Assembly: GCA_002238765.1 (NCBI GenBank)
Contig: MPMZ01000033.1
Span: 1-33,335, forward strand
From: Nitrospira sp. bin75
Lineage (GTDB): Bacteria > Nitrospirota > Nitrospiria > Nitrospirales > UBA8639
Direction of reading: 5' to 3'
DNA length: 33,335 nucleotides
Shown: piece by piece, positions 15,357 through 23,887 of the stretch
How the letters are laid out: each line of letters starts with the position of its first letter
Position numbering within the stretch: position 1 is the first letter of the stretch
The notes under the pieces: model-generated
Seen by the model: only the letters and a program-made list of their open reading frames with translations
The model's database searches: none
What the model was told of the DNA's origin: nothing
Translations under genes and position numbers: made by a program

Positions 15357-15708
15357 ACGACACCTCTTGACTGTAAAGATGGATAAAGCCACCCGATTCA
15401 CAAAGGTCGGGCTGGCCCATCCAGTCAGGCAAGAGACTTCCCGTGTATTTACCGTGTGCATTCCTCAGCGAAACCGGAGATCAACCCGGTTCTCCCTGAG
15501 ACAGTTCTTGTATTTCACAGGCAACCCGACAAGGGGCAACCTGACTGGATGGAGAGAAAAAGCGTAGCAGAAGGCAAGTAGGGCGTCAAATTGCCTACAT
15601 AAGTCCCGTCAGGACGCCACACAACCACAAGATGGGCGTCAATTTAAAGAGATAGCTCTAAAGTTTCTGAACTTATGCAGACAACAGCAAGTATGTTAAA
15701 GTAGTGTG
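15357..15708. other. gene-free divergent intergenic region
   Basis: This separates the TbpB-like gene (leftward) from the HNH gene (rightward). AACCGG and CCGGTT near 15471-15491 can pair. TATGTTAAAG lies about 8-17 bases before the HNH start and could be a -10 element of a nearly leaderless transcript. No other signal is clear. Confidence 0.4.
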
Positions 15709-16587
15709 ATGGAGGTGTATCGCAAAAACCCCGTCCCAGTCATTTACACCGAGCTTGGGTTTGTTCGCGCTGCTCCACCGTCTATGCTTGCGGATTGCCC
15801 TGAAGATCTTCCTCGCCTGCAACTACTCCAAAGGGTTGCTGGCGGGAAATCCTGTGTTTCTGAGCTAGAACACTCGCACTGGTTGATCGTAAAGGCCGAA
15901 TTACCCGACGATATCTTCGCGTGGACTGGCAACACGTGGAAGGTTATTGAATGGCGAATGTACTTCTGGAAACTATGGGACGCTGAAACATTGGTAAACG
16001 ATTCTCAGCCTGCAGAGGCTATACGTCCAGCCGATGCGGGCGTCAGTGCCCAATTCCTCAACTCACTCGCCCACCCCACATCATGTCTGCCGATGCTTCG
16101 TGAAACTCAGAAGGTATTTGGTGAGGGCTACAAACTCAAGCAAGAAATAGCTACAGTGCTTGAACAAATTGAAAGCCCTCTCATTGCTTGCTTAAAGCTC
16201 GGCACAATGAAGCAATTGAAGCCGTCAGCAAATTCTCGATCGCAAAATGTGACAGGTGATCCCCAAATATCACCCAGGCTCCGTGAAACGATCCTGAGAA
16301 GAGGTAATTACCGCTGCCTGTTTTGCGGCCAGGACTCCTCTGCGACATCGTTGGAAGTGAACCACATCATTCCGAGAAACTTAATCAATAAACTGCATCT
16401 TGCGTCTGCCCTTCATACTGCCCTAGAAAATCTCTGTGTAACGTGCAGAGACTGCAACCGAGGAAAGTGTGACAATCTGACAAGCGAAGACATTGAATAT
16501 TACCGCAAAGCATTTTCCAGCCAGGGTCATCCGAATCATGACCTTCTTCCACACCTAACCAAGCTTTCCGAATTGCAAGCGTTATAG
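15709..16587 (+). CDS. HNH endonuclease-domain protein
   Basis: This is a 292-residue protein whose last third is a zinc-supported HNH nuclease domain: CLFCG, then LEVNHIIPRNL with the catalytic His pair context, then ENLCVTCRDCNRGKCDN. Two CxxC-type pairs flank the core. The N-terminal 180 residues (ELEHSHWLIVKAELPDDIF, WRMYFWKLWDAE) are of unknown fold and may recognise a target. GTG at 15706 and ATG at 15709 are adjacent starts; neither has a good ribosome site. AT-rich codon use and its place between a frameshifted lipoprotein gene and a toxin-antitoxin pair suggest an acquired defence or mobile-element gene. Confidence 0.8.
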   Translation: MEVYRKNPVPVIYTELGFVRAAPPSMLADCPEDLPRLQLLQRVAGGKSCVSELEHSHWLIVKAELPDDIFAWTGNTWKVIEWRMYFWKLWDAETLVNDSQPAEAIRPADAGVSAQFLNSLAHPTSCLPMLRETQKVFGEGYKLKQEIATVLEQIESPLIACLKLGTMKQLKPSANSRSQNVTGDPQISPRLRETILRRGNYRCLFCGQDSSATSLEVNHIIPRNLINKLHLASALHTALENLCVTCRDCNRGKCDNLTSEDIEYYRKAFSSQGHPNHDLLPHLTKLSELQAL

Positions 16588-16711
16588 CGAAAGCTCAACG
16601 ATAAGAAATCATTCACCATGGCTGCGGCTAGGCGTACTCGGCAATCAACATCTGCGGCACTCGACAACGTTCTGTTGAAGAAATCCTGCTGCACATCTGT
16701 TCACCTCACTT

Positions 16712-17110
16712 TTATCCGACGAGCGGATCAAGCGTATACGGTATCTTTACGAAATCGTAGCGATCCGGTGGGAAATCCTTCCTGTTCCGCGTGACGAGAT
16801 CAAGCCCGTGGCATTGCGCGATAGCTGCCTGTAAAGCGTCCGGAAGTCGCCAGCGTTCGGATCGACGGAGAGAAGCTGCCAAATCCGCCTCGATCGCGGT
16901 AATGGGCAGTGTTGGGAATTGGTCAAGCAGTTCGACTGCGGCGAGAAGGTGATTGTCGTCAAAGCCCACGAGTACTTCAGCACGGGTTATCGGTGACAAA
17001 GCAATATCCTCGCACTCATCGGCGATGAATTGAGTGGCGGCGTTGATCCCGTTGAAGTGGTCAATGAGGATGACTGAGTCAACCAGCCATCTCAAAGGCG
17101 TTGTTCCCAC
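16712..17110 (-). CDS. vapC: PIN-domain toxin (VapC-like)
   Basis: This is a 132-residue PIN ribonuclease. Acidic residues expected at the metal site are visible: D11 in WLVDSVILIDHF, E45 in ITRAEVLVG, D91 in RLPDALQAAIAQ, and D104/TRNRKDF near the end. VapC toxins cut tRNA or rRNA when freed from their antitoxin. The GTG start at 17110 overlaps the end of the antitoxin gene by 19 bases, typical translational coupling; a later TTG at 17095 is possible. It lies in a patch of accessory genes. Confidence 0.88.
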   Translation of the reverse strand: MGTTPLRWLVDSVILIDHFNGINAATQFIADECEDIALSPITRAEVLVGFDDNHLLAAVELLDQFPTLPITAIEADLAASLRRSERWRLPDALQAAIAQCHGLDLVTRNRKDFPPDRYDFVKIPYTLDPLVG

Positions 17111-17337
17111 TCTTTGCGAGTGTTGGACTGATAGCGGAGTCCATCGCCATGCTTCCAGCTACCACGAGTGCTGTCGAGCAACTCGGACAGGCGTTCTGAT
17201 TTGCCGTTGCCGTGACGTTCGCGGTATTCGCGCACGGCACGCCGCACAAGCTCACTCATAGGTACCCGCTGGGCCGAAGCTTGGCGGGCGAGCCATGTTT
17301 TGTCCTCATCCGGCAGACTGACGATGGTTCTGGACAT
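17092..17337 (-). CDS. vapB: ribbon-helix-helix antitoxin (VapB-like)
   Basis: This is an 81-residue protein with an N-terminal ribbon-helix-helix motif (SRTIVSLPDEDKTWLARQA, then VPMSELVRRAVREYRER) and a C-terminal tail that would wrap the toxin (SWKHGDGLRYQSNTRKEWEQ). GGAGG lies 9 bases before the ATG. It precedes and overlaps the PIN toxin gene, and the pair is probably autoregulated by this protein binding its own promoter in 17338-17400. Confidence 0.88.
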   Translation of the reverse strand: MSRTIVSLPDEDKTWLARQASAQRVPMSELVRRAVREYRERHGNGKSERLSELLDSTRGSWKHGDGLRYQSNTRKEWEQRL

Positions 17338-17477
17338 GAATCGCTACCTCCGTGGTATCGAATGAACGACAAGACTGTCTTGGGCGATTTTGAGGTATGC
17401 CAGCCCCTACGCTATTGGGCTGTAAGGTACTCCTTTTTCCTTTATGGACGCAAGAGGATGAGCAGAGGAGGGAAAGC

Positions 17478-17504
17478 AAAAGGGCCGCACGAGCCGGCCC
17501 TTTT
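17478..17504 (-). terminator. Rho-independent terminator
   Basis: AAAAGGGCCG (17478-17487) pairs with CGGCCCTTTT (17495-17504) around a 7-base loop. On the - strand CCCTTTTGCTTT follows. It lies 28 bases past the stop of the histidine-rich Spy-like gene; the flanking A/T runs would let it work in both directions. Confidence 0.82.
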
Positions 17505-17531
17505 GTATGGAGCGCATGGCAACGGAACGCG

Positions 17532-18236
17532 TTACTTCTTGTGACCGCCGGTTCCGTGGCCCTTGCTTTTCTTGTACTTGGAATAGTCGCCGGAATGTCC
17601 CATGCCGCCGCCATGGGATTTGATGCGTTCGTGAATTTTGTCCATCCGCGTGCGTTGCTCGTCGGTCAACACGGCTTGGGCGTCCCGTTTGGCTTTGATT
17701 GAAGCCATGTAGAGTTTTGTCTTCAAGGCGTGCAGCTTGTTGAATTCCGCTTCAATGTCGGACAGACCGGCCTTCTCGTTCTTCAGGACTTCATGTAAAT
17801 CGATACTGGCCAATTTCACGTCAGCCTTCATTGTGATTCGGCCCTTCTTGTAGTTGACCTTGAGGTCTTGCAGTTTCTGTTCCTGTTCGGCCGTCAGGCT
17901 CATGCCATCTTTGAATTTCAGGATGTGCTTGATAAATTGAATGGCATCCTGATGGTGCCCGGGATGCGTGGACCCGTGCCCATGGCCGCCGTGTCCGTGC
18001 TTCCCATGGCCTGACGAATGCATTGAATGATGGCCTTCGTCGTGTCCCTTCTGCATCCCGTCGTGATGCGCGGAATGGGGATGGTCCTCATGCCCCTCAG
18101 ACGACCCCTTAGGATGATGGCCGTCACGATGGACGGACCCGGACGCTTCGGCCAAGGCCGGAACGGCAGTCAGCAGGAAGAACGCGGTTAAGAGGGAAAG
18201 GGGTAAACGCCAACGCGGGGATTCATGGATTCTCAT
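17532..18236 (-). CDS. histidine-rich Spy/CpxP-like periplasmic protein
   Basis: This is a 234-residue protein with a signal peptide cut near ALA-E (residue 29). A histidine/glycine-rich region follows (about 35-95, over 25 His with HGKHGHGGHGHG runs), then a helical domain with two LTxxQ-type motifs (LTAEQ at 114-118, LTDEQ at 190-194). That is the signature of the Spy/CpxP/CnrX family of metal-stress and chaperone proteins. The C-terminus returns to a Gly/His tail. The histidine stretch should bind Ni, Zn, Cu or Co, in storage or sensing. AGGAGG is 7-8 bases before the start. A hairpin (18278-18284 with 18295-18301) lies in its upstream region. It is downstream of the iron transporter genes but separated by 195 bases, so probably separate. 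Confidence 0.85.
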   Translation of the reverse strand: MRIHESPRWRLPLSLLTAFFLLTAVPALAEASGSVHRDGHHPKGSSEGHEDHPHSAHHDGMQKGHDEGHHSMHSSGHGKHGHGGHGHGSTHPGHHQDAIQFIKHILKFKDGMSLTAEQEQKLQDLKVNYKKGRITMKADVKLASIDLHEVLKNEKAGLSDIEAEFNKLHALKTKLYMASIKAKRDAQAVLTDEQRTRMDKIHERIKSHGGGMGHSGDYSKYKKSKGHGTGGHKK

Positions 18237-18431
18237 GTTCAGCTCCTCCTAAAAAAGAAAAAGACGATACAAACGTTCAGTCGCTTTGAGACCGGCGACT
18301 GGAAAAAGGTCTCACGGTTCACGGTTTCGGGCCTCGCCACTTCGGCCATGACCACATTATAAACATGGATTGCCGAGATTGCGAATTCCGGCCTTTTTCA
18401 AGTGACGTCAGATAACTCATCGTCACCTTCT

Positions 18432-19493
18432 TCATGGTTTCCTATCGAATAACACCGTATGGGTGGCGTTGACTTCCAACTCCACCTTCGAGTCGAGAGG
18501 GAAGAATCGGGTCGACGCTTCGCTGCTGTGCACGACGTCGCCGGAACCCAGGCGGATACCATAGATGATCTCTGAGCCTCGAAACTGACGGGATTCCACG
18601 GTTCCGTCGCCATTCCCGTTTTCACGAATGTGAACGTCGTCCGGTCGAATCATGACCGAGACGTCCCGGCCGCCACGGTAGCTCGGAGGAACCGGGAACG
18701 TGCCGAGTTGAGTCACGACCGCGGAATCGCGAATGGCTCCGGGAATGAAGTCAGCCTGCCCCACGAACTCCGCGACAAAAGGCGAAACCGGAAGATGGTA
18801 CATGGTTTCGGGCGTGGCGAATTGTTCGAGTTGCCCATTGTTCAGGACGGCCACGTAATCAGCCATGGCAAAGGCCTCTTCATGATCATGCGTCACGAGA
18901 ACGGCGGTGGTTTGGGTGGTTTTCAGCAGATGCAGAAGTTCTATGCGCATGCGTTCGGTCGTATCGGGATCCAGGTTGCTGAACGGCTCATCCAACAGGA
19001 GCAGCACGGGTTGGGGGGCCAGGGCGCGAGCCAATGCCGCGCGTTGCTGTTGGCCGCCGGAGAGTGCATGGGGATATCGTCCGGCGAATTCTGAGAGTCC
19101 GGTGAGAGACAGCATCTCGTCGATTCGGTTTCCACGGTCTTCAGCCGTGGCTGACGCGAGCCCGAAACTCACGTTATCCCGTACCGTCAGGTGAGGAAAC
19201 AGGGCATAATCTTGAAATACCATGCCGACCCGCCGTCGTTCGGGAGGGACGTGCCGATCCGGGGCCGAGACGACTGCCGTGTTCAGCCGGATTTGGCCGG
19301 CGGAAACCGGTTCAAACCCCGCGATGGCCCGCAGCGTGGTAGTCTTCCCGCATCCGGATGGCCCCAATAGACAGATGACGTCGCCCTTCCGCGCCGAGAA
19401 GGAAATTCCCTCCACCGCAGGGGAGCCGGCGTCATACGAGCAAGCCACGTCCTGCAACTCAAGCACAAGGGGCGTATCGTCGGGAGAAGTCAT
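18432..19493 (-). CDS. fbpC: ferric-iron ABC transporter ATPase
   Basis: This 353-residue ATP-binding subunit drives iron import through the FbpB channel. Walker A (GPSGCGKTT, about 44-52), Q-loop (MVFQDYALFPHLTVRDN), signature (HALSGGQQQRAALARAL), Walker B (LLLLDEPFSNLD) and the H-loop (LVTHDHEEAF) are all present. They are followed by a C-terminal TOBE-type regulatory domain (VSVMIRPDDVHI). I start at 19493 (MTSPDDTPLVLELQDV); an in-frame ATG at 19538 would add 15 uncharacteristic residues, and neither start has a strong ribosome site. It is the last gene of fur-fbpA-fbpB-fbpC. Confidence 0.92.
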   Translation of the reverse strand: MTSPDDTPLVLELQDVACSYDAGSPAVEGISFSARKGDVICLLGPSGCGKTTTLRAIAGFEPVSAGQIRLNTAVVSAPDRHVPPERRRVGMVFQDYALFPHLTVRDNVSFGLASATAEDRGNRIDEMLSLTGLSEFAGRYPHALSGGQQQRAALARALAPQPVLLLLDEPFSNLDPDTTERMRIELLHLLKTTQTTAVLVTHDHEEAFAMADYVAVLNNGQLEQFATPETMYHLPVSPFVAEFVGQADFIPGAIRDSAVVTQLGTFPVPPSYRGGRDVSVMIRPDDVHIRENGNGDGTVESRQFRGSEIIYGIRLGSGDVVHSSEASTRFFPLDSKVELEVNATHTVLFDRKP

Positions 19494-19564
19494 ACCTGGG
19501 TAAGTGGAATGGCGCCTGGCGGGCTTGCCGAAGAACATCTCATGGCAAGGTGTGCGGGGCGCGG

Positions 19565-21178
19565 TTACGTCCGGTCTTTTCGCATCAATAGTAACACGAC
19601 CGGAATGGTAATGACCACGATCAGCAGGGCCGGGGCAGCCGCCAATTGATAGAGTTCTTCGCTGGCTTCAAGCCAAATCCTGACGGCGAGGGTATCGAAC
19701 CCCACGGGCCGCAGCAGGAGTGACGCCGGTAATTCCTTCATGCATTGGACGAACACCAGGATCCAGGCACTCAGAAATCCACCCTGCACCAACGGCAGGG
19801 TCACGCGAAAAAAAGTTCGAAGGGGGCGAGCCCCGAGGCTCCGCGCCGCTTCTTCGAGATTCGGAGTGAGTTGCTGGAGGGTGGATTCCATGCCTTGCAG
19901 CGCCGCCGGGAGAAAATGCACCAGATACGCCATGAGCAGGACGAGGATCGTGCCGTATAGTTGTGGAACGGTTTGGGAGACCAGGACTAGGACGGCGAGG
20001 GCGGCGACCGGGCCGGGTAGCACGTAGCCGGCATACGCCCCTTGCACGCAAAAGGTGCCGGCCCAGGTCGGGCGCCTGCACGCCAGGTAGGCGAGAGGAA
20101 TCCCGCAGATCACGGCCGCGGTGGCCGTCATGCCCGAAAGCGAAACACTGTTCCACACGTATCCGATGAACTGGTGAGCAATCTCACCCGCGGATGCCGC
20201 CTTGACGGTCCATTGAATGAGCAGCAGTACCGGCAGCCCGAATGAGGCTCCGAATACGAGGAGCAGGTAGCCGGTAAACAGCAGGGTCGTGAGGGGACGG
20301 CAGGGTTGAGGAACCGGTTTTCGATACCGGCCGGTCGTTTGGTAGAACCGGCTTCGCTGCCGGAACCACCGTTCGCCGAACAGGAAGACAAACGCGCAGG
20401 CGACCAGTATCAAGCTCAGGCAGGCAGCCGCCGTGTTGTCGAATCGTCCGGTCATTTGCTGGTACACGGCGTAGGTAAAGGTTTGAAAGCGCAACAGCGA
20501 GACCGCGCCGAAATCGGACGCGACGTAGAGAATCGCCAGGAACAGGCCGGCGATCAGCGACGGGCGGATAAGCGGCAGCGATATTCGGAAGAACGTCGTC
20601 ACTCGATTGGCTCCGGTCGTGCTGGCCACCTCTTCAAAGGAGACGTTGAAATTCTTGAGCGCCGAGCGAGTCAGCAGGTAGACGAACGGAAACGTGTTCA
20701 AGGCAAGGACGAGCACGGCGCCCGCGAAACTGAACGGTGAAAAGAACACGGCCTCCGGCCCGGCAATCGTCTGCCAGACCTGTTCCAGCAAGCCCCCGCG
20801 TTTCAACAGGTACGTGTAGGTATAGGCCAGGACGTAGGAGGGGATCGACAAGGGCAGGATCAGCAGCCAATCCCATATTTTCGATCCGGGAAAGGTATAG
20901 CGGGTCAGGATCCAGGCAAGCGAGACGCCCAGGGTCAGGTTGATGACCGCGACGCCCAGAGAGAGGGAGACCGTATTGAGGAACAGTTCAGGGACCCGCG
21001 TGGCCCACAGGCGTCGCCAGACCGCCGGATCTGCGGTCATTGCCGAAAAAACGACGTAGAGCAACGGCAGCATGAGCGCCACGGCCAGACAGAAGCCGAG
21101 CAGGATCAGCGGAGAAGGCAAACGAAAACGGATCAACGGCAGCGGGAGTAAAGTTTTAGCGGAGTCCAACTTCTTCAA
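19565..21178 (-). CDS. fbpB: ferric-iron ABC transporter permease
   Basis: This 537-residue inner-membrane permease has about 12 transmembrane helices in two homologous halves, each with the EAA-type loop for ATPase contact (FEEVASTTGANRVTTFFRI in the first, LEEAARSLGARPLRTFFRV in the second). This fused two-half layout is typical of FbpB/SfuB ferric-iron permeases, although thiamine permeases (ThiP) are similar. The start is a TTG at 21178, overlapping the end of fbpA by 23 bases, so translation is probably coupled. Confidence 0.92.
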   Translation of the reverse strand: MKKLDSAKTLLPLPLIRFRLPSPLILLGFCLAVALMLPLLYVVFSAMTADPAVWRRLWATRVPELFLNTVSLSLGVAVINLTLGVSLAWILTRYTFPGSKIWDWLLILPLSIPSYVLAYTYTYLLKRGGLLEQVWQTIAGPEAVFFSPFSFAGAVLVLALNTFPFVYLLTRSALKNFNVSFEEVASTTGANRVTTFFRISLPLIRPSLIAGLFLAILYVASDFGAVSLLRFQTFTYAVYQQMTGRFDNTAAACLSLILVACAFVFLFGERWFRQRSRFYQTTGRYRKPVPQPCRPLTTLLFTGYLLLVFGASFGLPVLLLIQWTVKAASAGEIAHQFIGYVWNSVSLSGMTATAAVICGIPLAYLACRRPTWAGTFCVQGAYAGYVLPGPVAALAVLVLVSQTVPQLYGTILVLLMAYLVHFLPAALQGMESTLQQLTPNLEEAARSLGARPLRTFFRVTLPLVQGGFLSAWILVFVQCMKELPASLLLRPVGFDTLAVRIWLEASEELYQLAAAPALLIVVITIPVVLLLMRKDRT

Positions 21179-22166
21179 TGACGGTCATGGTGGGATCGCG
21201 GAGTTGAGCCAACCGGCTTAACGGGACGCGGGCCACCTGAATGCTTTGAAGCGGCAACAGCTCAGGCGCAGCCGTTACGTGAGGATTCAAAGGATATTCT
21301 TTGTTTACATGCGCGAACATACGTTGCCCTTTGGGAGAAATCAGAAACCGGACCAATGCCCGAGCCTGCTCAAGGTGTTTGGTCTGCACGGTGACGCCGA
21401 TTCCAGCGGCATTGAGCACGACACCCATGCCTTGCTCTCCTTGATCCGCTGGAAGCGACGCAATCGGGGCATTCGGATGCTTGGCCAGGTGGCGGTTGAT
21501 ATAATAATGATTGACCGGCCCGGCGGCCACTTCCCCGCGTGCCACGGCTGCGACGATTTGCCGGTTTTTCCCATAAACGAGTGATCCCGCATTGTCCTTC
21601 AAGCCTCGCAGGAACGCGGTGGTCACCTCGTCTCCCTTCACCGCCCGAATGACCGACACGCCGGTCTGCAAATAGACGCTGCCCGCACTGGGGATCGCGA
21701 TTTTGCCTCGCCATTTCGGTTCGGCGAGATCCAGGATGGAGGAGATGTCGCCCGGACCGACCATCGTGGTGTTATAGACGATCACCCAAATTCGACCCGA
21801 CAAGCCGATCCACGTGTTGTCCGGTGCCCGGAACCGGCTGGGAATCGTTTCCTCAATGCCGGGGATGGTCGCGGGTTGGAGCAACTGCAATTCACGCGCG
21901 CGCTCCAGGGTGCCGGCGTCATTGGTGATGAGTACATCGGCCGGAGTCCGGGCCCCTTCCATCTGAAGCCGGTTGATCAGTGCCGTGCTGTCGGCCGTCA
22001 GCATTTGGACGTTGATGCCGGATTCCGCCTGAAACGCATCAAGTACCGGTTGAATGAGCCGTTCGGCGCGGCCGGAGTAGACGACCAGCGAATCCTCGGC
22101 ATGGCTCCAGGAGGGGAGACTCAAGGTCGCCGCTACGACGAAAAAGAAAAAAAAGACCCTTGGCAT
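21156..22166 (-). CDS. fbpA: ferric-iron-binding periplasmic protein
   Basis: This is a 336-residue solute-binding protein. The signal peptide MPRVFFFFFVVAATLSLPSW is cut near SHA-E. The mature protein starts with SLVVYSGRAERLIQPVLDAF and has the tyrosines used for Fe(III) in FbpA-type proteins (VYNTTMVG; NHYYINRH). The open frame reaches 22334, but that extension translates an intergenic repeat (IRNPQSQIRN), so 22166 is chosen for its export signal. Followed by permease and ATPase genes and preceded by fur, which supports iron as the substrate. Confidence 0.92.
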   Translation of the reverse strand: MPRVFFFFFVVAATLSLPSWSHAEDSLVVYSGRAERLIQPVLDAFQAESGINVQMLTADSTALINRLQMEGARTPADVLITNDAGTLERARELQLLQPATIPGIEETIPSRFRAPDNTWIGLSGRIWVIVYNTTMVGPGDISSILDLAEPKWRGKIAIPSAGSVYLQTGVSVIRAVKGDEVTTAFLRGLKDNAGSLVYGKNRQIVAAVARGEVAAGPVNHYYINRHLAKHPNAPIASLPADQGEQGMGVVLNAAGIGVTVQTKHLEQARALVRFLISPKGQRMFAHVNKEYPLNPHVTAAPELLPLQSIQVARVPLSRLAQLRDPTMTVIEEVGLR

Positions 22167-22180
22167 TTGAATGGTGAAAC

Positions 22181-22247
22181 GATTGCGGATTTGGGATTGT
22201 GGATTGCGGATTGTGGATTGAAATATTCTCAAATCAAAAATCCACAA
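22181..22247. repeat. GGATT tandem repeat plus inverted repeat between fur and fbpA
   Basis: GATTGCGGATT / GGGATTGTGGATT units repeat in tandem over 22181-22220. TTGTGGATT (22211-22219) can pair with AATCCACAA (22239-22247). The element fills the 82-base gap between fur and fbpA and extends the fbpA reading frame artificially. Confidence 0.75.
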
Positions 22248-22248
22248 T

Positions 22249-22737
22249 TCAACGTGGGCCTGGCCTGGCCTTGGTCTCCAAGTCCCGCCCGCAATTTTTG
22301 CAATCGCCGTTCGGCAACTGCATGGGAGTGCCATACAATTCCAGCTTATGGGTGCGAATCGAAAAACCGTTTTTTCTGGCGACCTCTTCCTGTAATTCTT
22401 CTATCTGGCAATTCTCGAATTCTATAATCTTGTCACATACCGTGCAAATAAGATGATCATGGTGCCCTTTATGGGCTACGTTGTCGAACTGGGTCTGACT
22501 GCCGAAGTGTTGTTCCTGGGCGAGGCCGGTCTCGCACAGGAGTTTGAGCGTGCGATACACCGTGGCCAGGCCGATATGGGGATCTTTCTTGGACAGCAGC
22601 CGATACATCTGCTCGGCCGTCACGTGTTCCATTTTCAAAAAGGTCGTGAGGATGTTCTCACGTTGGCGGGTCAGTTTCAGACCGTTTTTCGAAAGATGTT
22701 GCTTGAGAATCTCAAGCTCTTTGGTGGGTTTCGCCAT
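22249..22737 (-). CDS. fur: Fur-family metal-responsive repressor
   Basis: This 162-residue protein has an N-terminal winged helix (LTRQRENILTTFLKMEHVTA, ATVYRTLKLLCETGLA) and a C-terminal dimer/metal domain with HKGHHDHLICTVC and a second pair CKNC. Family context and the downstream fbpABC genes favour an iron-sensing Fur, though Zur, PerR and Nur share these motifs. No good ribosome site precedes the ATG. It probably controls fbpABC, and perhaps the Fur-like site at 12009. It is divergent from the Panacea-like gene at 22895. Confidence 0.9.
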   Translation of the reverse strand: MAKPTKELEILKQHLSKNGLKLTRQRENILTTFLKMEHVTAEQMYRLLSKKDPHIGLATVYRTLKLLCETGLAQEQHFGSQTQFDNVAHKGHHDHLICTVCDKIIEFENCQIEELQEEVARKNGFSIRTHKLELYGTPMQLPNGDCKNCGRDLETKARPGPR

Positions 22738-22894
22738 AACAATGAATTTCTACACGTATGGGAAACACATTTAACCGGAATCTGGTCGAAGGGTCAAGCG
22801 GGAATCGTGGCTCGTTTGCGAAATAATGACTCTCTCTTTGTGTTGACGGGTCTTCTTGTGGCTCGTTAGGATCACGCTCCTGCAGGGTTACGTT

Positions 22895-23464
22895 ATGCGA
22901 AAACCGCAAGAGATCACGATTGATCGGACGTTGCTGATTTATGGACTGCACCTGGCTCAGGAACAGGAATGTTCGATGGTCAGCGACGTCAAGGTACAGC
23001 AACTGATTTTTCTGGCCGAGTTGCAGATGCTCGGCAAAGGGGTGCGCGGGTTGCATTACGAATTCATGCGATTTCCCTATGGAGCGTTCAGCAAAGACCT
23101 CGATAACGATTTGCTGGCGTTGCGCAAGAAAGAACGGCTGCAGAATTTTGACGTCGTCGGTCCTGCGGAAGAATGCATCCCGTTGTTGGATGAAGAGGAG
23201 GCTTCAGGAGTCGAGGCCAACGAACAGGCCATGGAAATCCTGCAATCCGTCGTGGAAACCTATGGACCTCAAGACGTGGGCGAAATTACGAAGTCCGTGG
23301 AAGACGTTGAAATCAGCGTGGTCGATCGACCCGAAGAAAAATTGTGTGTTCGGGATATTCCGTTTCATTCCATTGTCCTGGTCCCCTCCCGCATCGAAGT
23401 CACCGGAGAATTCACCATTTCTCCCAAAACCTTGTCTCGTCTGAACAAGGCACTCGGCTCATAG
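22895..23464 (+). CDS. Panacea/SocA-like domain protein
   Basis: This 189-residue protein starts at 22895 (MRKPQEITIDRTLLIYGLHL). The first 90 residues resemble the Panacea (SocA/DUF4065-type) antitoxin domain: a leading helix, VKVQQLIFLAELQ, then GLHYEFMRFPYGAFSKDLDND. The C-terminal half is acidic and unrecognised. Panacea proteins neutralise many different toxins, usually encoded next to them, but no toxin candidate is adjacent here. A stand-alone role, or adaptation as a proteolytic adaptor like SocA, is possible. The ribosome site is weak. Confidence 0.65.
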   Translation: MRKPQEITIDRTLLIYGLHLAQEQECSMVSDVKVQQLIFLAELQMLGKGVRGLHYEFMRFPYGAFSKDLDNDLLALRKKERLQNFDVVGPAEECIPLLDEEEASGVEANEQAMEILQSVVETYGPQDVGEITKSVEDVEISVVDRPEEKLCVRDIPFHSIVLVPSRIEVTGEFTISPKTLSRLNKALGS

Positions 23465-23490
23465 TTGCCGGTTGTTCTTGTCGTAAAAGC

Positions 23491-23527
23491 GGAGTTGGGC
23501 CGGGCCGACTTGGCCCAACCCAACTCC
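23491..23527. terminator. hairpin between convergent genes, two alternative pairings
   Basis: GTTGGGCC (23494-23501) can pair with GGCCCAAC (23512-23519). Alternatively GGAGTTGGG (23491-23499) can pair with CCCAACTCC (23519-23527). It lies between the convergent Panacea-like and ComEA-like genes and may end both transcripts; there is no T-run. Confidence 0.4.
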
Positions 23528-23566
23528 CGTGTTGACGGTGCTCCAGCCTCGATGAAGACCTGCGAA

Positions 23567-23887
23567 TTACTCTGAGGCGGCTACCTGAGGGGAGTCGCCG
23601 ACGGTGATGCGTTCCTTCATTTTCGCGAACGTTTTCTTGCCGATACCCCTGACCTGCATCAAGTCTTCCGCGCTTTTGAATGGCCCGTTGGCAGTCCGGA
23701 ATTCGACAATCCGTTTGGCCAATCCTTTGCCGATTCCCGGCAATTGTTGAAGCTCTTTGGCAGTGCTGGTGTTCAAATCCACCTGGCCGTCGCCGGCGAA
23801 ACCCACTCCTGAAAAACTGACGATGAGCATCAGCGCAAGCAGGCTGATCGTGAAGTAGGATCGACTCAGTTGGTAAATGTTTCTCAT
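23567..23887 (-). CDS. exported ComEA-like helix-hairpin-helix protein
   Basis: This is a 106-residue protein with a signal peptide or membrane anchor (about 10-30, FSGVGFA-G) and one ComEA-type double helix-hairpin-helix domain: VDLNTSTAKELQQLPGIGKG and DLMQVRGIGKKTFAKMKERI. Such proteins bind DNA without sequence preference in the periplasm and help DNA uptake, but the same small form is common outside competence loci. AGGAGG lies about 8 bases before the ATG at 23887; the longer frame from 24076 is not favoured. No other competence gene is nearby. Confidence 0.88.
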   Translation of the reverse strand: MRNIYQLSRSYFTISLLALMLIVSFSGVGFAGDGQVDLNTSTAKELQQLPGIGKGLAKRIVEFRTANGPFKSAEDLMQVRGIGKKTFAKMKERITVGDSPQVAASE

